A DNA stretch of 12,913 nt from an uncultured Lachnospiraceae bacterium. Its GTDB lineage: Bacteria; Bacillota; Clostridia; Lachnospirales; Lachnospiraceae. Below, in pieces: positions 6,425 through 12,913 of this stretch (position 1 is the first letter of the stretch; the number at the start of each line of letters is the position of its first letter). The stretch is from the NCBI GenBank assembly GCA_910586095.1, contig CAJUHQ010000099.1:1-12913 (forward strand). The letters are read 5' to 3'. The notes beneath the pieces are model-generated. The model was not told the DNA's origin and ran no database searches. It saw nothing but the letters and a program-made list of their open reading frames with translations. A program made the translations under genes and the position numbers.

Positions 6425-7249
6425 ATGAAATCTGTCTGTGATGTGTGTTTTCATCATTGTAGTATACAACCTGGACAATGGGGAGTATGTAGAGCGCGAA
6501 AAAACGAAGAAGGATCTATTATTTGTAAAAACTATGGACGAATATCGTCGTTGGCATTAGATCCAATCGAGAAAAAACCTTTAAAACGGTTCTATCCCAA
6601 AAGTATGATTTTGTCCGTAGGAAGTTTTGGATGCAATTTACGTTGTCCATTTTGCCAGAACCATGAAATTTCCATGATACGCCCAGAAGTAGGAAGTTTT
6701 TATCTTTCACCACAAGAATTGACCCAAAAAGCTTTAAACTATAAAAAAGTGGGAAATATTGGTGTGGCATTTACCTATAATGAACCACTAGTCGGATGGG
6801 AATATGTTTTAGATACAGCAAAATTAGTACAACAGGCAGGAATGAAGAATGTGGTAGTCACAAATGGGACAATATCACCTGTTATATTAGAAAAAATACT
6901 CCCATTTATTGATGCAATGAATATTGATTTAAAAGGGTTTCGTGATGAAATTTACCAAAAATTTAGCGGAAATCTAGAAGCAGTAAAGACATTTATCATG
7001 CAAGCAGCATCCACTTGTCATATAGAGCTAACCACGCTGATTGTTCCAGGAGAAAATGATGAACTCTATGATATGGAGGAGCAATCACGATGGATTGCCT
7101 CTATTGATAAAAACATTCCACTGCATATTACGCGTTTTTTCCCACAATATCATATGCTAGATAAGGATGCGACAGACGTAGAACAAATCCATCGTCTCGC
7201 CCAGATTGCAAGAACGTATTTAAACTATGTTTTTGTTGGAAATTGTTAG
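6425..7249 (+). CDS. amrS: AmmeMemoRadiSam system radical SAM enzyme
   Basis: Radical S-adenosylmethionine enzyme related to pyruvate formate-lyase activases and the usual third member of the AmmeMemoRadiSam set. The 274-aa protein has an N-terminal Cys cluster (C5, C8, C12, C22 in CDVCFHHC...GVC) that may bind zinc or iron. The cluster motif SFGCNLRCPFCQNHE places C70, C74 and C77 as the CxxxCxxC [4Fe-4S] ligands. Further family landmarks are FTYNEPLVGWE, VVTNGTI, MNIDLKGF and ITRFFPQYHM. The reaction is not established. The frame extends upstream to an ATG at 6353 within the end of the repeat, but AAGAGG (6412-6417) with a 7-nt spacer and the family N-terminus choose 6425. No convincing promoter was found between the repeats and this start. 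Confidence 0.92.
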   Translation: MKSVCDVCFHHCSIQPGQWGVCRARKNEEGSIICKNYGRISSLALDPIEKKPLKRFYPKSMILSVGSFGCNLRCPFCQNHEISMIRPEVGSFYLSPQELTQKALNYKKVGNIGVAFTYNEPLVGWEYVLDTAKLVQQAGMKNVVVTNGTISPVILEKILPFIDAMNIDLKGFRDEIYQKFSGNLEAVKTFIMQAASTCHIELTTLIVPGENDELYDMEEQSRWIASIDKNIPLHITRFFPQYHMLDKDATDVEQIHRLAQIARTYLNYVFVGNC

Positions 7250-7327
7250 AAATCAACTATCTATGCACATATATCACACACAAATAATATAGGTTTGAGC
7301 CGTCAAAAGCGGCATGGAGGAATTAAT

Positions 7328-7630
7328 ATGGTAAAACACATTATTTTATGGCAACTACAAGAAAATCTTTCCGCAGAGGAAAAATTAAATGTTCTCCAAG
7401 GAATCAAAGAAGGTCTTGAATCTCTAAAAGGAAAAATTACAGGACTTCTAGACATTCACGTCCAAATAACACCATTATCCTCATCCAATGCAGATGTTTT
7501 ATTAGATTCAAGCTTTGAGGATGAAGCTGCTCTACAAGAATATGCAATACATCCAGAACATGTAAAAGTAGCCAATGAAAAAGTTCGACCTTTTACAAAA
7601 GTAAGAATGTGTATGGATTATAAAATTTAG
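7328..7630 (+). CDS. Dabb (stress-responsive A/B barrel) domain protein
   Basis: A 100-aa protein that is essentially one dimeric alpha/beta-barrel (Dabb, ferredoxin-like) domain. Seen: the N-terminal strand MVKHIILWQL with the usual His, a helix SAEEKLNVLQGIKEGLESL, central strands (GLLDIHVQI, ADVLLDSSFED) and the signature YAIHPEHVKV followed by the last strand. The family includes stress-induced plant proteins and small bacterial proteins, mostly without known reaction. TGGAGG (7315-7320) with a 7-nt spacer fixes the ATG; an upstream in-frame ATG at 7295 is not supported. It lies 78 bp after the radical SAM gene with no promoter seen between, so co-transcription is likely; a functional link to that system is only a guess. 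Confidence 0.85.
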   Translation: MVKHIILWQLQENLSAEEKLNVLQGIKEGLESLKGKITGLLDIHVQITPLSSSNADVLLDSSFEDEAALQEYAIHPEHVKVANEKVRPFTKVRMCMDYKI

Positions 7631-7644
7631 TACATTTGTTTTCT

Positions 7645-7696
7645 TTGACTTTCTATAAAGATTGGTATATACTGATACATATCATAGGTTATGATA
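7645..7696 (+). promoter_or_regulatory. Strong promoter with palindrome at the expected transcription start
   Basis: TTGACT (7645-7650), 17 bp, TATACT (7668-7673). A perfect 7-3-7 palindrome, TATCATA-GGT-TATGATA (7680-7696), starts about where transcription should begin, a common place for an operator. It separates the SEC-C gene from the Dabb gene as its own transcription unit. Confidence 0.65.
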
Positions 7697-7730
7697 CGAT
7701 ATGAGATCAAGACGAAAGGATGAAAATATC

Positions 7731-8246
7731 ATGGCAGAAGAAAAGACATTATTAAATCAGTGGAGGTCAATCGCTTATAACGAACAGGCGGACAAGAATA
7801 CACTTCAAAAACTTTGGATTGATTATTTCCAGAAGGAAAAAGAAATTTATCAGCAACTTTTGGCAACTCCTGATGTAGAAGTTACAGGAACCGTTCAGGA
7901 ACTTGCGCAGAAGTATGATGTAGATATCATGACAATGACAGGTTTTCTTGATGGAATTAATGAGAGTTTAAAAACAGCAAACCCCATTGAGGAAATGGAT
8001 GAAAATACAACTGTAAGCCTTGGATTTGAGAAGGAATTACTCTATAAAAATATGGTAGCTGCCGAGGCGGACTGGCTCTACAATCTAGAAGAGTGGAACG
8101 AAATCTTCGACGAGGAAACAAAGAAGGCACTCTATAAAGAGCAAAAATCTTCCACAACAGTGATAAAGGATGCTAAAATTTATCCCAACGATCCTTGTCC
8201 TTGCGGAAGCGGAAAGAAATACAAGAAATGCTGTGGAAAAAAATAG
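7731..8246 (+). CDS. SEC-C motif protein of unknown function
   Basis: A 171-aa, acidic, helix-rich cytosolic protein ending in a SEC-C zinc motif: NDPCPCGSGKKYKKCCGKK, with C156, C158, C167 and C168 in the CxCx8CC pattern known from the SecA C-terminus, where it binds zinc and contacts SecB or ribosomes. The N-terminal ~150 residues carry no motif I recognise; they include predicted helices (LQKLWIDYFQKEKEIYQQLL, and a Trp-rich stretch ADWLYNLEEWNEIF). AAAGGA (7715-7720), 10 nt upstream, supports this ATG over an in-frame ATG at 7701. It has its own promoter and a terminator at 8405-8438. Function is unknown; a link to translation or protein quality control is suggested only by the SEC-C tail. 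Confidence 0.85.
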   Translation: MAEEKTLLNQWRSIAYNEQADKNTLQKLWIDYFQKEKEIYQQLLATPDVEVTGTVQELAQKYDVDIMTMTGFLDGINESLKTANPIEEMDENTTVSLGFEKELLYKNMVAAEADWLYNLEEWNEIFDEETKKALYKEQKSSTTVIKDAKIYPNDPCPCGSGKKYKKCCGKK

Positions 8247-8404
8247 AACTTTCGCACTATCTATGTCAAAATCTCAAATTACTGATTGAACAATAAGAAA
8301 GTAGAATTATCGTTCAATCTATTTCTCTTGAGATCAGTGTCATGTTATTAAAGTAAACTTACATTAGCTGCACAGTTGCTTTCTACGTGTATGTGCATAA
8401 AAGG

Positions 8405-8438
8405 CTCTTCAGAAATGATTTATCTGAAGAGTTTTTTT
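8405..8438 (+). terminator. Intrinsic terminator for the rightward transcript
   Basis: CTCTTCAGA (8405-8413) pairs perfectly with TCTGAAGAG (8423-8431), loop of 9 nt, followed by seven T's (8432-8438). It works for the + strand only. Its T-run overlaps the stop codon of the convergent minus-strand gene. The stem begins 158 nt past the SEC-C stop. Confidence 0.85.
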
Positions 8439-9243
8439 ATTGTAGGGTCTTATAAAATACAAACTGTTGTTCAAATAAACGAAGCGTATCTTTTAAGCCA
8501 CTGTTCAATAATGACAAGGCACGATCTTGTATTTTTACTGGAATTTCATGATAAAAGGCTTGTGCGATCCCCCCAGCTATGCAGGCGATTGTATCACTGT
8601 CACCACCTATAGAAATGGCATTACGAATAGCGTCCTCATACGATTCTGATTCTAAAAAAGCTGAAATCGCAGGTGGAATAGAATATGATGTTCGGCTGTC
8701 AAAAACATAATTTTCGCGAATCATATCAAGTTTTGGGAGTTTGTATGGATAGTTTTTTTCGATATAGCTACGAATCTCGTTTTTGGATGCGCCCATTCTG
8801 GCAAAATAAATACAAATAGCAACCGCCTCTGCTCCTAAACGAGCTTCTTTATTGTGATGTGTATAGTAACAACTATATAACACTTCCTTTTTAATTTCTT
8901 GAACAGAATCAAATGCATAGCCAATTGCACTGACTCGCATAGCACCACCATTCCCAAAACTACGCTGAATTGTAAGTGTTTCTGCAACAGCCCATTGCGA
9001 AAACATTTGTCCAAATCCTGCGTGAGGATAGCGCTTATAATATTGTTTATACCACATGGCATATGCCTTGCGCGGATCTATTCTAGATTCAGCTCTATGA
9101 AGTAATGCATCTGCAACCGCAACAGACAACACTGTATCATCTGTAAAATGACTTTCTTTGGGAAACAATTCAAAATGTTTGGTTTTAACATTGTGACATT
9201 CATATGTTGAACCAATAATATCTCCAATAATTGCACCTATCAT
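8437..9243 (-). CDS. ADP-ribosylglycohydrolase family protein
   Basis: Predicted hydrolase that removes ADP-ribose from proteins or small molecules (DraG/ARH fold, all helical, two-metal site). The 268-aa protein starts MIGAIIGDIIGSTYE and shows HFTDDTVLS (33-40, first metal site), FGNGGAMRVSAIG (96-108), THHNKEA and the C-terminal GGDSDTIACIAGGIA (213-227, second metal site). All signature residues look intact. AAGGAG (complement of 9255-9260) lies 11 nt before the ATG; an in-frame start 26 codons upstream lacks family similarity. No ADP-ribosyltransferase is seen in the window, so its partner or target is unknown. It is convergent with the SEC-C gene and divergent from tyrA; a TTGACA on the minus strand (9344-9349) is a possible but poorly paired -35. 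Confidence 0.92.
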   Translation of the reverse strand: MIGAIIGDIIGSTYECHNVKTKHFELFPKESHFTDDTVLSVAVADALLHRAESRIDPRKAYAMWYKQYYKRYPHAGFGQMFSQWAVAETLTIQRSFGNGGAMRVSAIGYAFDSVQEIKKEVLYSCYYTHHNKEARLGAEAVAICIYFARMGASKNEIRSYIEKNYPYKLPKLDMIRENYVFDSRTSYSIPPAISAFLESESYEDAIRNAISIGGDSDTIACIAGGIAQAFYHEIPVKIQDRALSLLNSGLKDTLRLFEQQFVFYKTLQ

Positions 9244-9440
9244 ATAAAGTTTCTCTCCTTTTGTAATAAAGCAATTTTTACAAATCCTCCATATTCTGCC
9301 CAATAACATTACAAACGGCATTTACATTATCTGAATCTTGGATTGTCAACTTTTAATTTTTCTTCTCTAGATTTTTCTTTTATACATTGTAAGCAAGTAT
9401 AACAGATCATTTATTATCATTGCAGCTTTCCACGATTTTC

Positions 9441-9469
9441 TTTACAGGATAGCAAAAAGGTATTATAAT
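9441..9469 (+). promoter_or_regulatory. Promoter of tyrA
   Basis: TTTACA (9441-9446), exactly 17 bp, then a perfect TATAAT (9464-9469), about 40 bp before the tyrA start codon. Only one position of the -35 deviates from consensus. No T-box, attenuator or leader peptide fits in the short untranslated region, so any control acts at initiation or through the enzyme. Confidence 0.75.
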
Positions 9470-9511
9470 GACGAAAGAACACAATAATTTGTCAGAAGGG
9501 GAGTTTTATTT

Positions 9512-10612
9512 ATGAGTATGAATACATTTGGATTTTTGAGCTTAGGATTAATTGGAGGCTCTATCGCAAAAGCCATTAGAAATAGTAATCCTAATGCCAA
9601 AATCATAGCCTATGCACGTAGACAGAACACGCTTGACGAAGCACTTGCAAATGGCATTATTGACATAGGAACAACACAGATTACAGATATCTTTTATGAT
9701 TGTGATTTGATCTTTTTGTGTGCCCCCGTATCCATAAATAATCGATTTTTAGAGCAATTAAAACCCATGATTTCCAGCAAAACAATTATCACAGATGTAG
9801 GAAGTGTGAAGGGAACTATTCATGAAACAGTCGAACGATTAGGATTAAATCACCAGTTTATAGGCGGCCATCCAATGGCAGGTAGCGAGAAAACAGGACT
9901 TTCTAATGCCAATGCTATGATTTTAGAAAATGCCTATTATATTCTTACGCCCACCACAGAAGTTCCCCAAAAAGCGGTAGAAGAGTATTACACTCTTGTA
10001 CAAGCAATGGGTGCTATCCCCCTAGTACTAAGTTGTTCTGAACATGACTATGTAACAGCGGCTGTTAGCCATGTTCCGCATTTGGTGGCAGCAGCACTTG
10101 CAAATCTTGTACGAGATCATGATACTGCTGAAGGCACCATGAAATTAATTGCCGCCGGAGGTTTTAAGGATATTACGCGCATAGCTTCCTCCTCTCCTGA
10201 AATGTGGGAATCAATTTGTATGTCCAATACAAAACAGATCGCAGATTTGTTGGATGATTATATCACATCTCTTCAAACCATCAGCAAAGAAGTTCGTAGT
10301 GGAAGAGAAGGGGCAGTCTTTGATCTCTTTACAGCATCCAAACAGTATCGGGATTCTTTTTTGGATTCTCCCCGCGGACCTATTAAGAAAGTTTTTGTAT
10401 GTTACGTAGATATCAAGGACGAAGCAGGCTCCATTGCCGCTGTTGCAACCTTACTTGCAAAGGCTGATATTTCCATTAAAAATATTGGAATTGTCCACAA
10501 TCGAGAATTTGAGGCGGGAGTACTACAAGTAGAATATTATAATCAAGTTTCTTTGGATAATGCTGTAGCTTTATTCGAGAAACTTCATTATCCAGTTTAT
10601 CAGCGAAAATAA
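9512..10612 (+). CDS. tyrA: Prephenate dehydrogenase with C-terminal ACT domain
   Basis: Oxidative decarboxylation of prephenate to 4-hydroxyphenylpyruvate, the committed step to tyrosine. The 366-aa protein starts with a Rossmann NAD(P)-binding site, FGFLSLGLIGGSIAKA (residues 6-21, G7/G12/G15), then DVGSVKG (95-101) and the active-site GGHPMAGSEKTG (118-129, H120). The all-helical dimerisation domain includes VSHVPHLVAAALANL. Residues ~295-366 are an ACT domain (VDIKDEAGSIAAVATLLAKA), the usual site of tyrosine feedback control in Firmicute TyrA. GAAGGGGAG (9495-9503) with an 8-nt spacer supports the ATG at 9512; one at 9518 is possible. It stands alone rather than in an aroA/aroE/pheA operon within this window. 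Confidence 0.95.
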   Translation: MSMNTFGFLSLGLIGGSIAKAIRNSNPNAKIIAYARRQNTLDEALANGIIDIGTTQITDIFYDCDLIFLCAPVSINNRFLEQLKPMISSKTIITDVGSVKGTIHETVERLGLNHQFIGGHPMAGSEKTGLSNANAMILENAYYILTPTTEVPQKAVEEYYTLVQAMGAIPLVLSCSEHDYVTAAVSHVPHLVAAALANLVRDHDTAEGTMKLIAAGGFKDITRIASSSPEMWESICMSNTKQIADLLDDYITSLQTISKEVRSGREGAVFDLFTASKQYRDSFLDSPRGPIKKVFVCYVDIKDEAGSIAAVATLLAKADISIKNIGIVHNREFEAGVLQVEYYNQVSLDNAVALFEKLHYPVYQRK

Positions 10613-10616
10613 CATA

Positions 10617-10661
10617 AGGTCCTTCAAACTAATGCATTTGCATCAAAGATTAGCAAGACCT
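10617..10661. terminator. Hairpin between convergent tyrA and phosphatase genes
   Basis: AGGTC (10617-10621) pairs with GACCT (10657-10661), enclosing CTAAT/ATTAG arms and an ATGC-ATTT-GCAT tip. It fills the 63-bp gap between two convergent stop codons, where a shared terminator would be expected, but the flanks have only short T/A runs, so the call is tentative. Confidence 0.35.
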
Positions 10662-10675
10662 ATTATCATTCCGTT

Positions 10676-11131
10676 TTATTGCGCCACAATATGATTCAAT
10701 AACATTTGACAACCGCGAATGACATCTTGATATGTGGCATCAAAATCTCCGGTGTACCACGGATCTGCAACATCTCTATCAGAGCCCGCAAAAGACAATA
10801 GTTTGTAGATTTTATGTGCTGAATCTCCACCAGCAATTCGAGTCATATTGCGAATATTAGCGGTGTCCATACCAATCAAATAATCAAAGTATTCATAATC
10901 TTGTTTTGTCATCTGAACAGCCCTATGTGGCACAAGTGGAATTCCAACTTCACGTAGTTTGTATACGGTTCCATAATGTGGAGAATTCCCAATCTCTTCA
11001 CGACTTGTTGCCGCAGAGGCGATCTCAAACTGATTTTCTAGATGTCGTTGCAATACGAGATGTGTCATAACACTCTCGGCCATTGTGCTACGACAAATAT
11101 TGCCGTGGCAAACAAATAATATTTTTAGCAT
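10676..11131 (-). CDS. Low-molecular-weight protein-tyrosine phosphatase
   Basis: Cytosolic phosphatase of the LMW-PTP family, acting on phosphotyrosine or, in some relatives, phosphoarginine. The 151-aa protein has the P-loop at its N-terminus, VCHGNICRS (7-15), with nucleophile C8 and R14, and the general-acid motif DPWYTGDF (D123). The bulky DPWYTG form is the common bacterial tyrosine-phosphatase type. AAAGGA (complement of 11143-11148) lies 11 nt before the ATG. It is convergent with tyrA and separated by 104 bp from the hydrolase gene on the same strand. No kinase or exopolysaccharide genes are present, so it appears to be a stand-alone housekeeping member. Confidence 0.93.
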   Translation of the reverse strand: MLKILFVCHGNICRSTMAESVMTHLVLQRHLENQFEIASAATSREEIGNSPHYGTVYKLREVGIPLVPHRAVQMTKQDYEYFDYLIGMDTANIRNMTRIAGGDSAHKIYKLLSFAGSDRDVADPWYTGDFDATYQDVIRGCQMLLNHIVAQ

Positions 11132-11235
11132 CTTGGATTTATCCTTTCATAAAAGTCCTCTTCAACGCTCCATTCTGTTTCTTTCTCAAACAAAATACAG
11201 GTGCTTCAAAAGTAAAAGATATTCTATCAGCTACT

Positions 11236-12159
11236 TTAAAATGAGTTTAAATTGTTAAGTTCAAACCACTTTATAATATCATTAAATCTTTCTTTTGTTA
11301 ATGCGTGCCCACCTTGATACTGCTTATGCACTAGATTATACAAAGCACCCAATTCTGCGTATATAGGACTAGCTTTTTCCACTATATAAGAAGCATCTTT
11401 TGAATATTTATCACTATCACTAGAAACAATCAGCAAACGCCTTGGTGCAATACATGAAACCAAATCATAAATATCATATTTTCCATGAAAATTTGGAATT
11501 ACACTTGCCATTTCAATTCCTACATTATTTTTCATACGATTTTCAAAGGTACAAGCACAACCACTTGCACAGCTAAAGGCTATTCGCTCATCTAACGTAG
11601 ATAAAAATAAAACCGTATTTCCACCATATGAATGTCCCAAAGTTCCAATTTTTTCATTATCAACACAATCAAGAGTAGAAAGTAGTGTTATACCACTCAT
11701 GGCATCATTTAATACTTTCTTCATCAAAAAATCACCCTGTAAAATACGATAACACATCTCATTAAAATGTTGCCAAAAATCAAATCCCTCTACAGTTGTG
11801 TCTTTACGCCGATCTTCAAAGCATATTGAATCAGGCGCCAATACAACAAATCCTTTTTTTGCCAGTTCTGGACCAAAAGCCTGCAAAGGATCTCCTGCCA
11901 AACCACAAACTTCACTCTTTCCCAAATGATGTTCTCTATTATGCTGATGGTTAATAAGAATTGCAGGATTGTTATTAAGAATTTTGGGAAGCAGCAAAAA
12001 AGCGTTTACTTTGTCTCCATAAGAATCGTATTGAATTAAATGCCTTGTATATTCGTCCTCTTGTGTTGATTTTAGTATTTTATATTCAACATTTAATATA
12101 GGTTTAGAAAGTTCAATTCCTATTATTGATGCTATTTCATTTCTTAAATCTTTTTTCAT
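11236..12159 (-). CDS. Alpha/beta hydrolase (dienelactone hydrolase / acetyl-xylan esterase-like)
   Basis: Predicted cytosolic serine esterase or peptidase-like hydrolase of 307 aa; no signal peptide. Seen: the lead strand PAILINHQHN (65-74), the strand VVLAPDSICFEDRR (105-118), the nucleophile elbow GTLGHSYGG (172-180) with S177, a strand LLIVSSDSDKYSKD that supplies the acid (probably D248 or D250), and GGHALTKERF with H285 as catalytic His. The domain order matches the large dienelactone hydrolase-like group; a run of Cys after the elbow (CASGCACTF) is unusual but not near a known motif. AAGGA (complement of 12167-12171) with a 7-nt spacer fixes the start. It lies 57 bp downstream of the acetyltransferase gene and may share its transcript. 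Substrate unknown. Confidence 0.85.
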   Translation of the reverse strand: MKKDLRNEIASIIGIELSKPILNVEYKILKSTQEDEYTRHLIQYDSYGDKVNAFLLLPKILNNNPAILINHQHNREHHLGKSEVCGLAGDPLQAFGPELAKKGFVVLAPDSICFEDRRKDTTVEGFDFWQHFNEMCYRILQGDFLMKKVLNDAMSGITLLSTLDCVDNEKIGTLGHSYGGNTVLFLSTLDERIAFSCASGCACTFENRMKNNVGIEMASVIPNFHGKYDIYDLVSCIAPRRLLIVSSDSDKYSKDASYIVEKASPIYAELGALYNLVHKQYQGGHALTKERFNDIIKWFELNNLNSF

Positions 12160-12216
12160 GTCATTATCCTTCAGAGACTCTTTTTTTCTATTTTAGCAAA
12201 TTTTTACTCTCTACCA

Positions 12217-12693
12217 TCAAATAGAAGAGGAGATTGTAGAAAGTCGTTTTTGCATAACTTCATAGACTAAGAAGACACCATTTTCAACCTTCCATTTTTC
12301 ATGTTTGGTGGTGATGTATCCTCTATTCTCATACATATGGCTTGCAGGGAGTGAAGCATCTAAATAGACAGTATCATATTGTAGGGCAATTTCATTCTCT
12401 AAAATCTGCATCATATAACTTCCATAGCCTTGACCTTGAAAAGCTGGATCAATATAAACTCTTGTGATGTGATTGTCTTTGTGGCTTCCTGTTCCAATTA
12501 GTTGAGTATTATTTATCAAAATGCCCACAGTCCCATCAATAATATCTGTAATAATATTTTTTTCATTATGAAGTTGGCAAAAGAAATCTACCACTTCCTG
12601 TGGATAATATTTAGGATAAATAGCAGTAATTGTATTTTGCACTAAGTTATAAATTTCTCTTGCATTTTCTGTTTTAGCTTTAATATATTCCAA
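12217..12693 (-). CDS. GNAT-family N-acetyltransferase, TTG start
   Basis: Predicted acetyl-CoA-dependent N-acetyltransferase of 158 aa. The acetyl-CoA site is clear: HITRVYIDPAFQGQGYGSYM (75-94), with QGQGYG as the pyrophosphate-binding loop. The later strand TVYLDAS and helix ASHMYENRGY close the fold. The N-terminus MEYIKAKTENAREIYNLV is typical for the family. The start codon is TTG; no in-frame ATG is close enough. AGGGTGA and GGAGG (complement of 12698-12704 and 12707-12711) lie 4 and 13 nt upstream, and the GGAGG abuts the palindromic array. The acceptor substrate (amine, antibiotic or protein) cannot be told. Confidence 0.88.
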   Translation of the reverse strand: MEYIKAKTENAREIYNLVQNTITAIYPKYYPQEVVDFFCQLHNEKNIITDIIDGTVGILINNTQLIGTGSHKDNHITRVYIDPAFQGQGYGSYMMQILENEIALQYDTVYLDASLPASHMYENRGYITTKHEKWKVENGVFLVYEVMQKRLSTISSSI

Positions 12694-12710
12694 AATGTCA
12701 CCCTAACCTC

Positions 12711-12742
12711 CATGATTCCGCTTCGCAGAATCTCAAATCATG
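12711..12742. repeat. Nested palindrome at the start of the right-hand array
   Basis: CATGATT (12711-12717) pairs with AATCATG (12736-12742), enclosing GATTC/GAATC arms with a GC-TTC-GC tip. The two pairings overlap and would be alternative. The stretch 12710-12734 is 22/25 identical to the reverse complement of 6231-6255. Confidence 0.7.
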
Positions 12743-12819
12743 AGTGTGAAACTTCTCCGTGAAGCAGCCTTTGCTGCAAGCAGAAACTGCCACAGGTAGT
12801 TAAAAACTCTTCTCACACT
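12743..12819. repeat. Large stem enclosing tandem small hairpins
   Basis: AGTGTGA (12743-12749) pairs with TCACACT (12813-12819). Inside are CTTC-TCCGT-GAAG (12752-12764), GCAGC-CTTT-GCTGC (12764-12777) and GCAG-AAA-CTGC (12780-12790). No coding frame with a ribosome binding site runs through it. Confidence 0.55.
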
Positions 12820-12847
12820 AACTCCCATCTGCCCGCCTTAGCGGGCT
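12813..12847. repeat. 35-bp palindromic direct repeat, copy A
   Basis: Identical to 12879-12913. It contains GCCCGC-CTTA-GCGGGC (12831-12846), a perfect 6-bp G+C hairpin. Confidence 0.9.
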
Positions 12848-12878
12848 CTTCAAATCAAGATGGGTGAAATCTTTGATT

Positions 12879-12913
12879 TCACACTAACTCCCATCTGCCC
12901 GCCTTAGCGGGCT
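12879..12913. repeat. 35-bp palindromic direct repeat, copy B, reaching the window edge
   Basis: Exact match to copy A, 66 bp further on. Between them GTGAAATC-TTT-GATTTCAC (12864-12882) sits within AGATGGG (12858-12864) and CCCATCT (12890-12896), giving a long two-tier hairpin. The array probably continues beyond the window. Confidence 0.9.

Noticed and set aside
8376..8612. Plus-strand open frame of 78 codons
   Set aside because: It spans an intrinsic terminator and the 3' end of the ADP-ribosylglycohydrolase gene; no ribosome binding site or domain.
12711..12913. CRISPR array
   Set aside because: Only two copies of a 35-bp repeat with one 31-bp interval that itself forms part of a palindrome; hairpin modules vary and no cas gene is near.

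Overview
This AT-rich window encodes compact Gram-positive style genes with strong AAGGAG-type ribosome binding sites. The gene set (TyrA-ACT, SEC-C protein, AmmeMemoRadiSam proteins, Fur-family regulator, secreted SH3/NlpC-like protein) fits an anaerobic member of the Bacillota, most likely class Clostridia and plausibly Lachnospiraceae. That assignment is inferred from protein style; no rRNA or tRNA gene is present to confirm it.

Left block (1-3848, all + strand): the 3' end of a YgjP-type zinc metallopeptidase open to the window edge, a hypoxanthine/deoxyinosine DNA glycosylase, an inositol-monophosphatase-family phosphatase, a Fur-family metal-sensing repressor, a Nudix hydrolase, and a secreted protein with a signal peptide, an SH3-like segment and a Cys-His NlpC/P60-like domain. 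In several genes the longest open frame overstates the N-terminus, and a good ribosome binding site points to an internal ATG.

Intergenic 3849-4744: about 900 bp with no convincing gene, but with structure. It holds a 97-bp multi-hairpin element (4008-4104), a promoter whose -10 box overlaps a Fur-box-like palindrome (4368-4417), and a hairpin-rich leader of about 300 nt ending at the next gene.

Central block (4745-8246, + strand): an AmmeMemoRadiSam cluster, made of a fused Memo/LigB-like plus AMMECR1 protein and its radical SAM partner. Between them lie two near-identical 87-bp copies of a palindromic repeat, each ending in a terminator-like hairpin. A Dabb-domain protein follows, then a SEC-C zinc-motif protein with its own strong promoter. 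The most interesting idea in the window is that this poorly understood system is under Fur-type metal control. The Memo-like domain keeps the likely metal ligands, and a Fur-family regulator is encoded nearby.

Right block (8405-12913): an intrinsic terminator, an ADP-ribosylglycohydrolase (-), a divergent tyrA prephenate dehydrogenase with a C-terminal ACT domain (+) behind a near-consensus promoter, then three minus-strand genes: a low-molecular-weight tyrosine phosphatase, an alpha/beta hydrolase and a GNAT acetyltransferase that starts at TTG. The window ends in a dense array of nested palindromes. One module there also occurs, in opposite orientation, inside the repeat block of the AmmeMemoRadiSam cluster, so one intergenic repeat family is seen at two sites.
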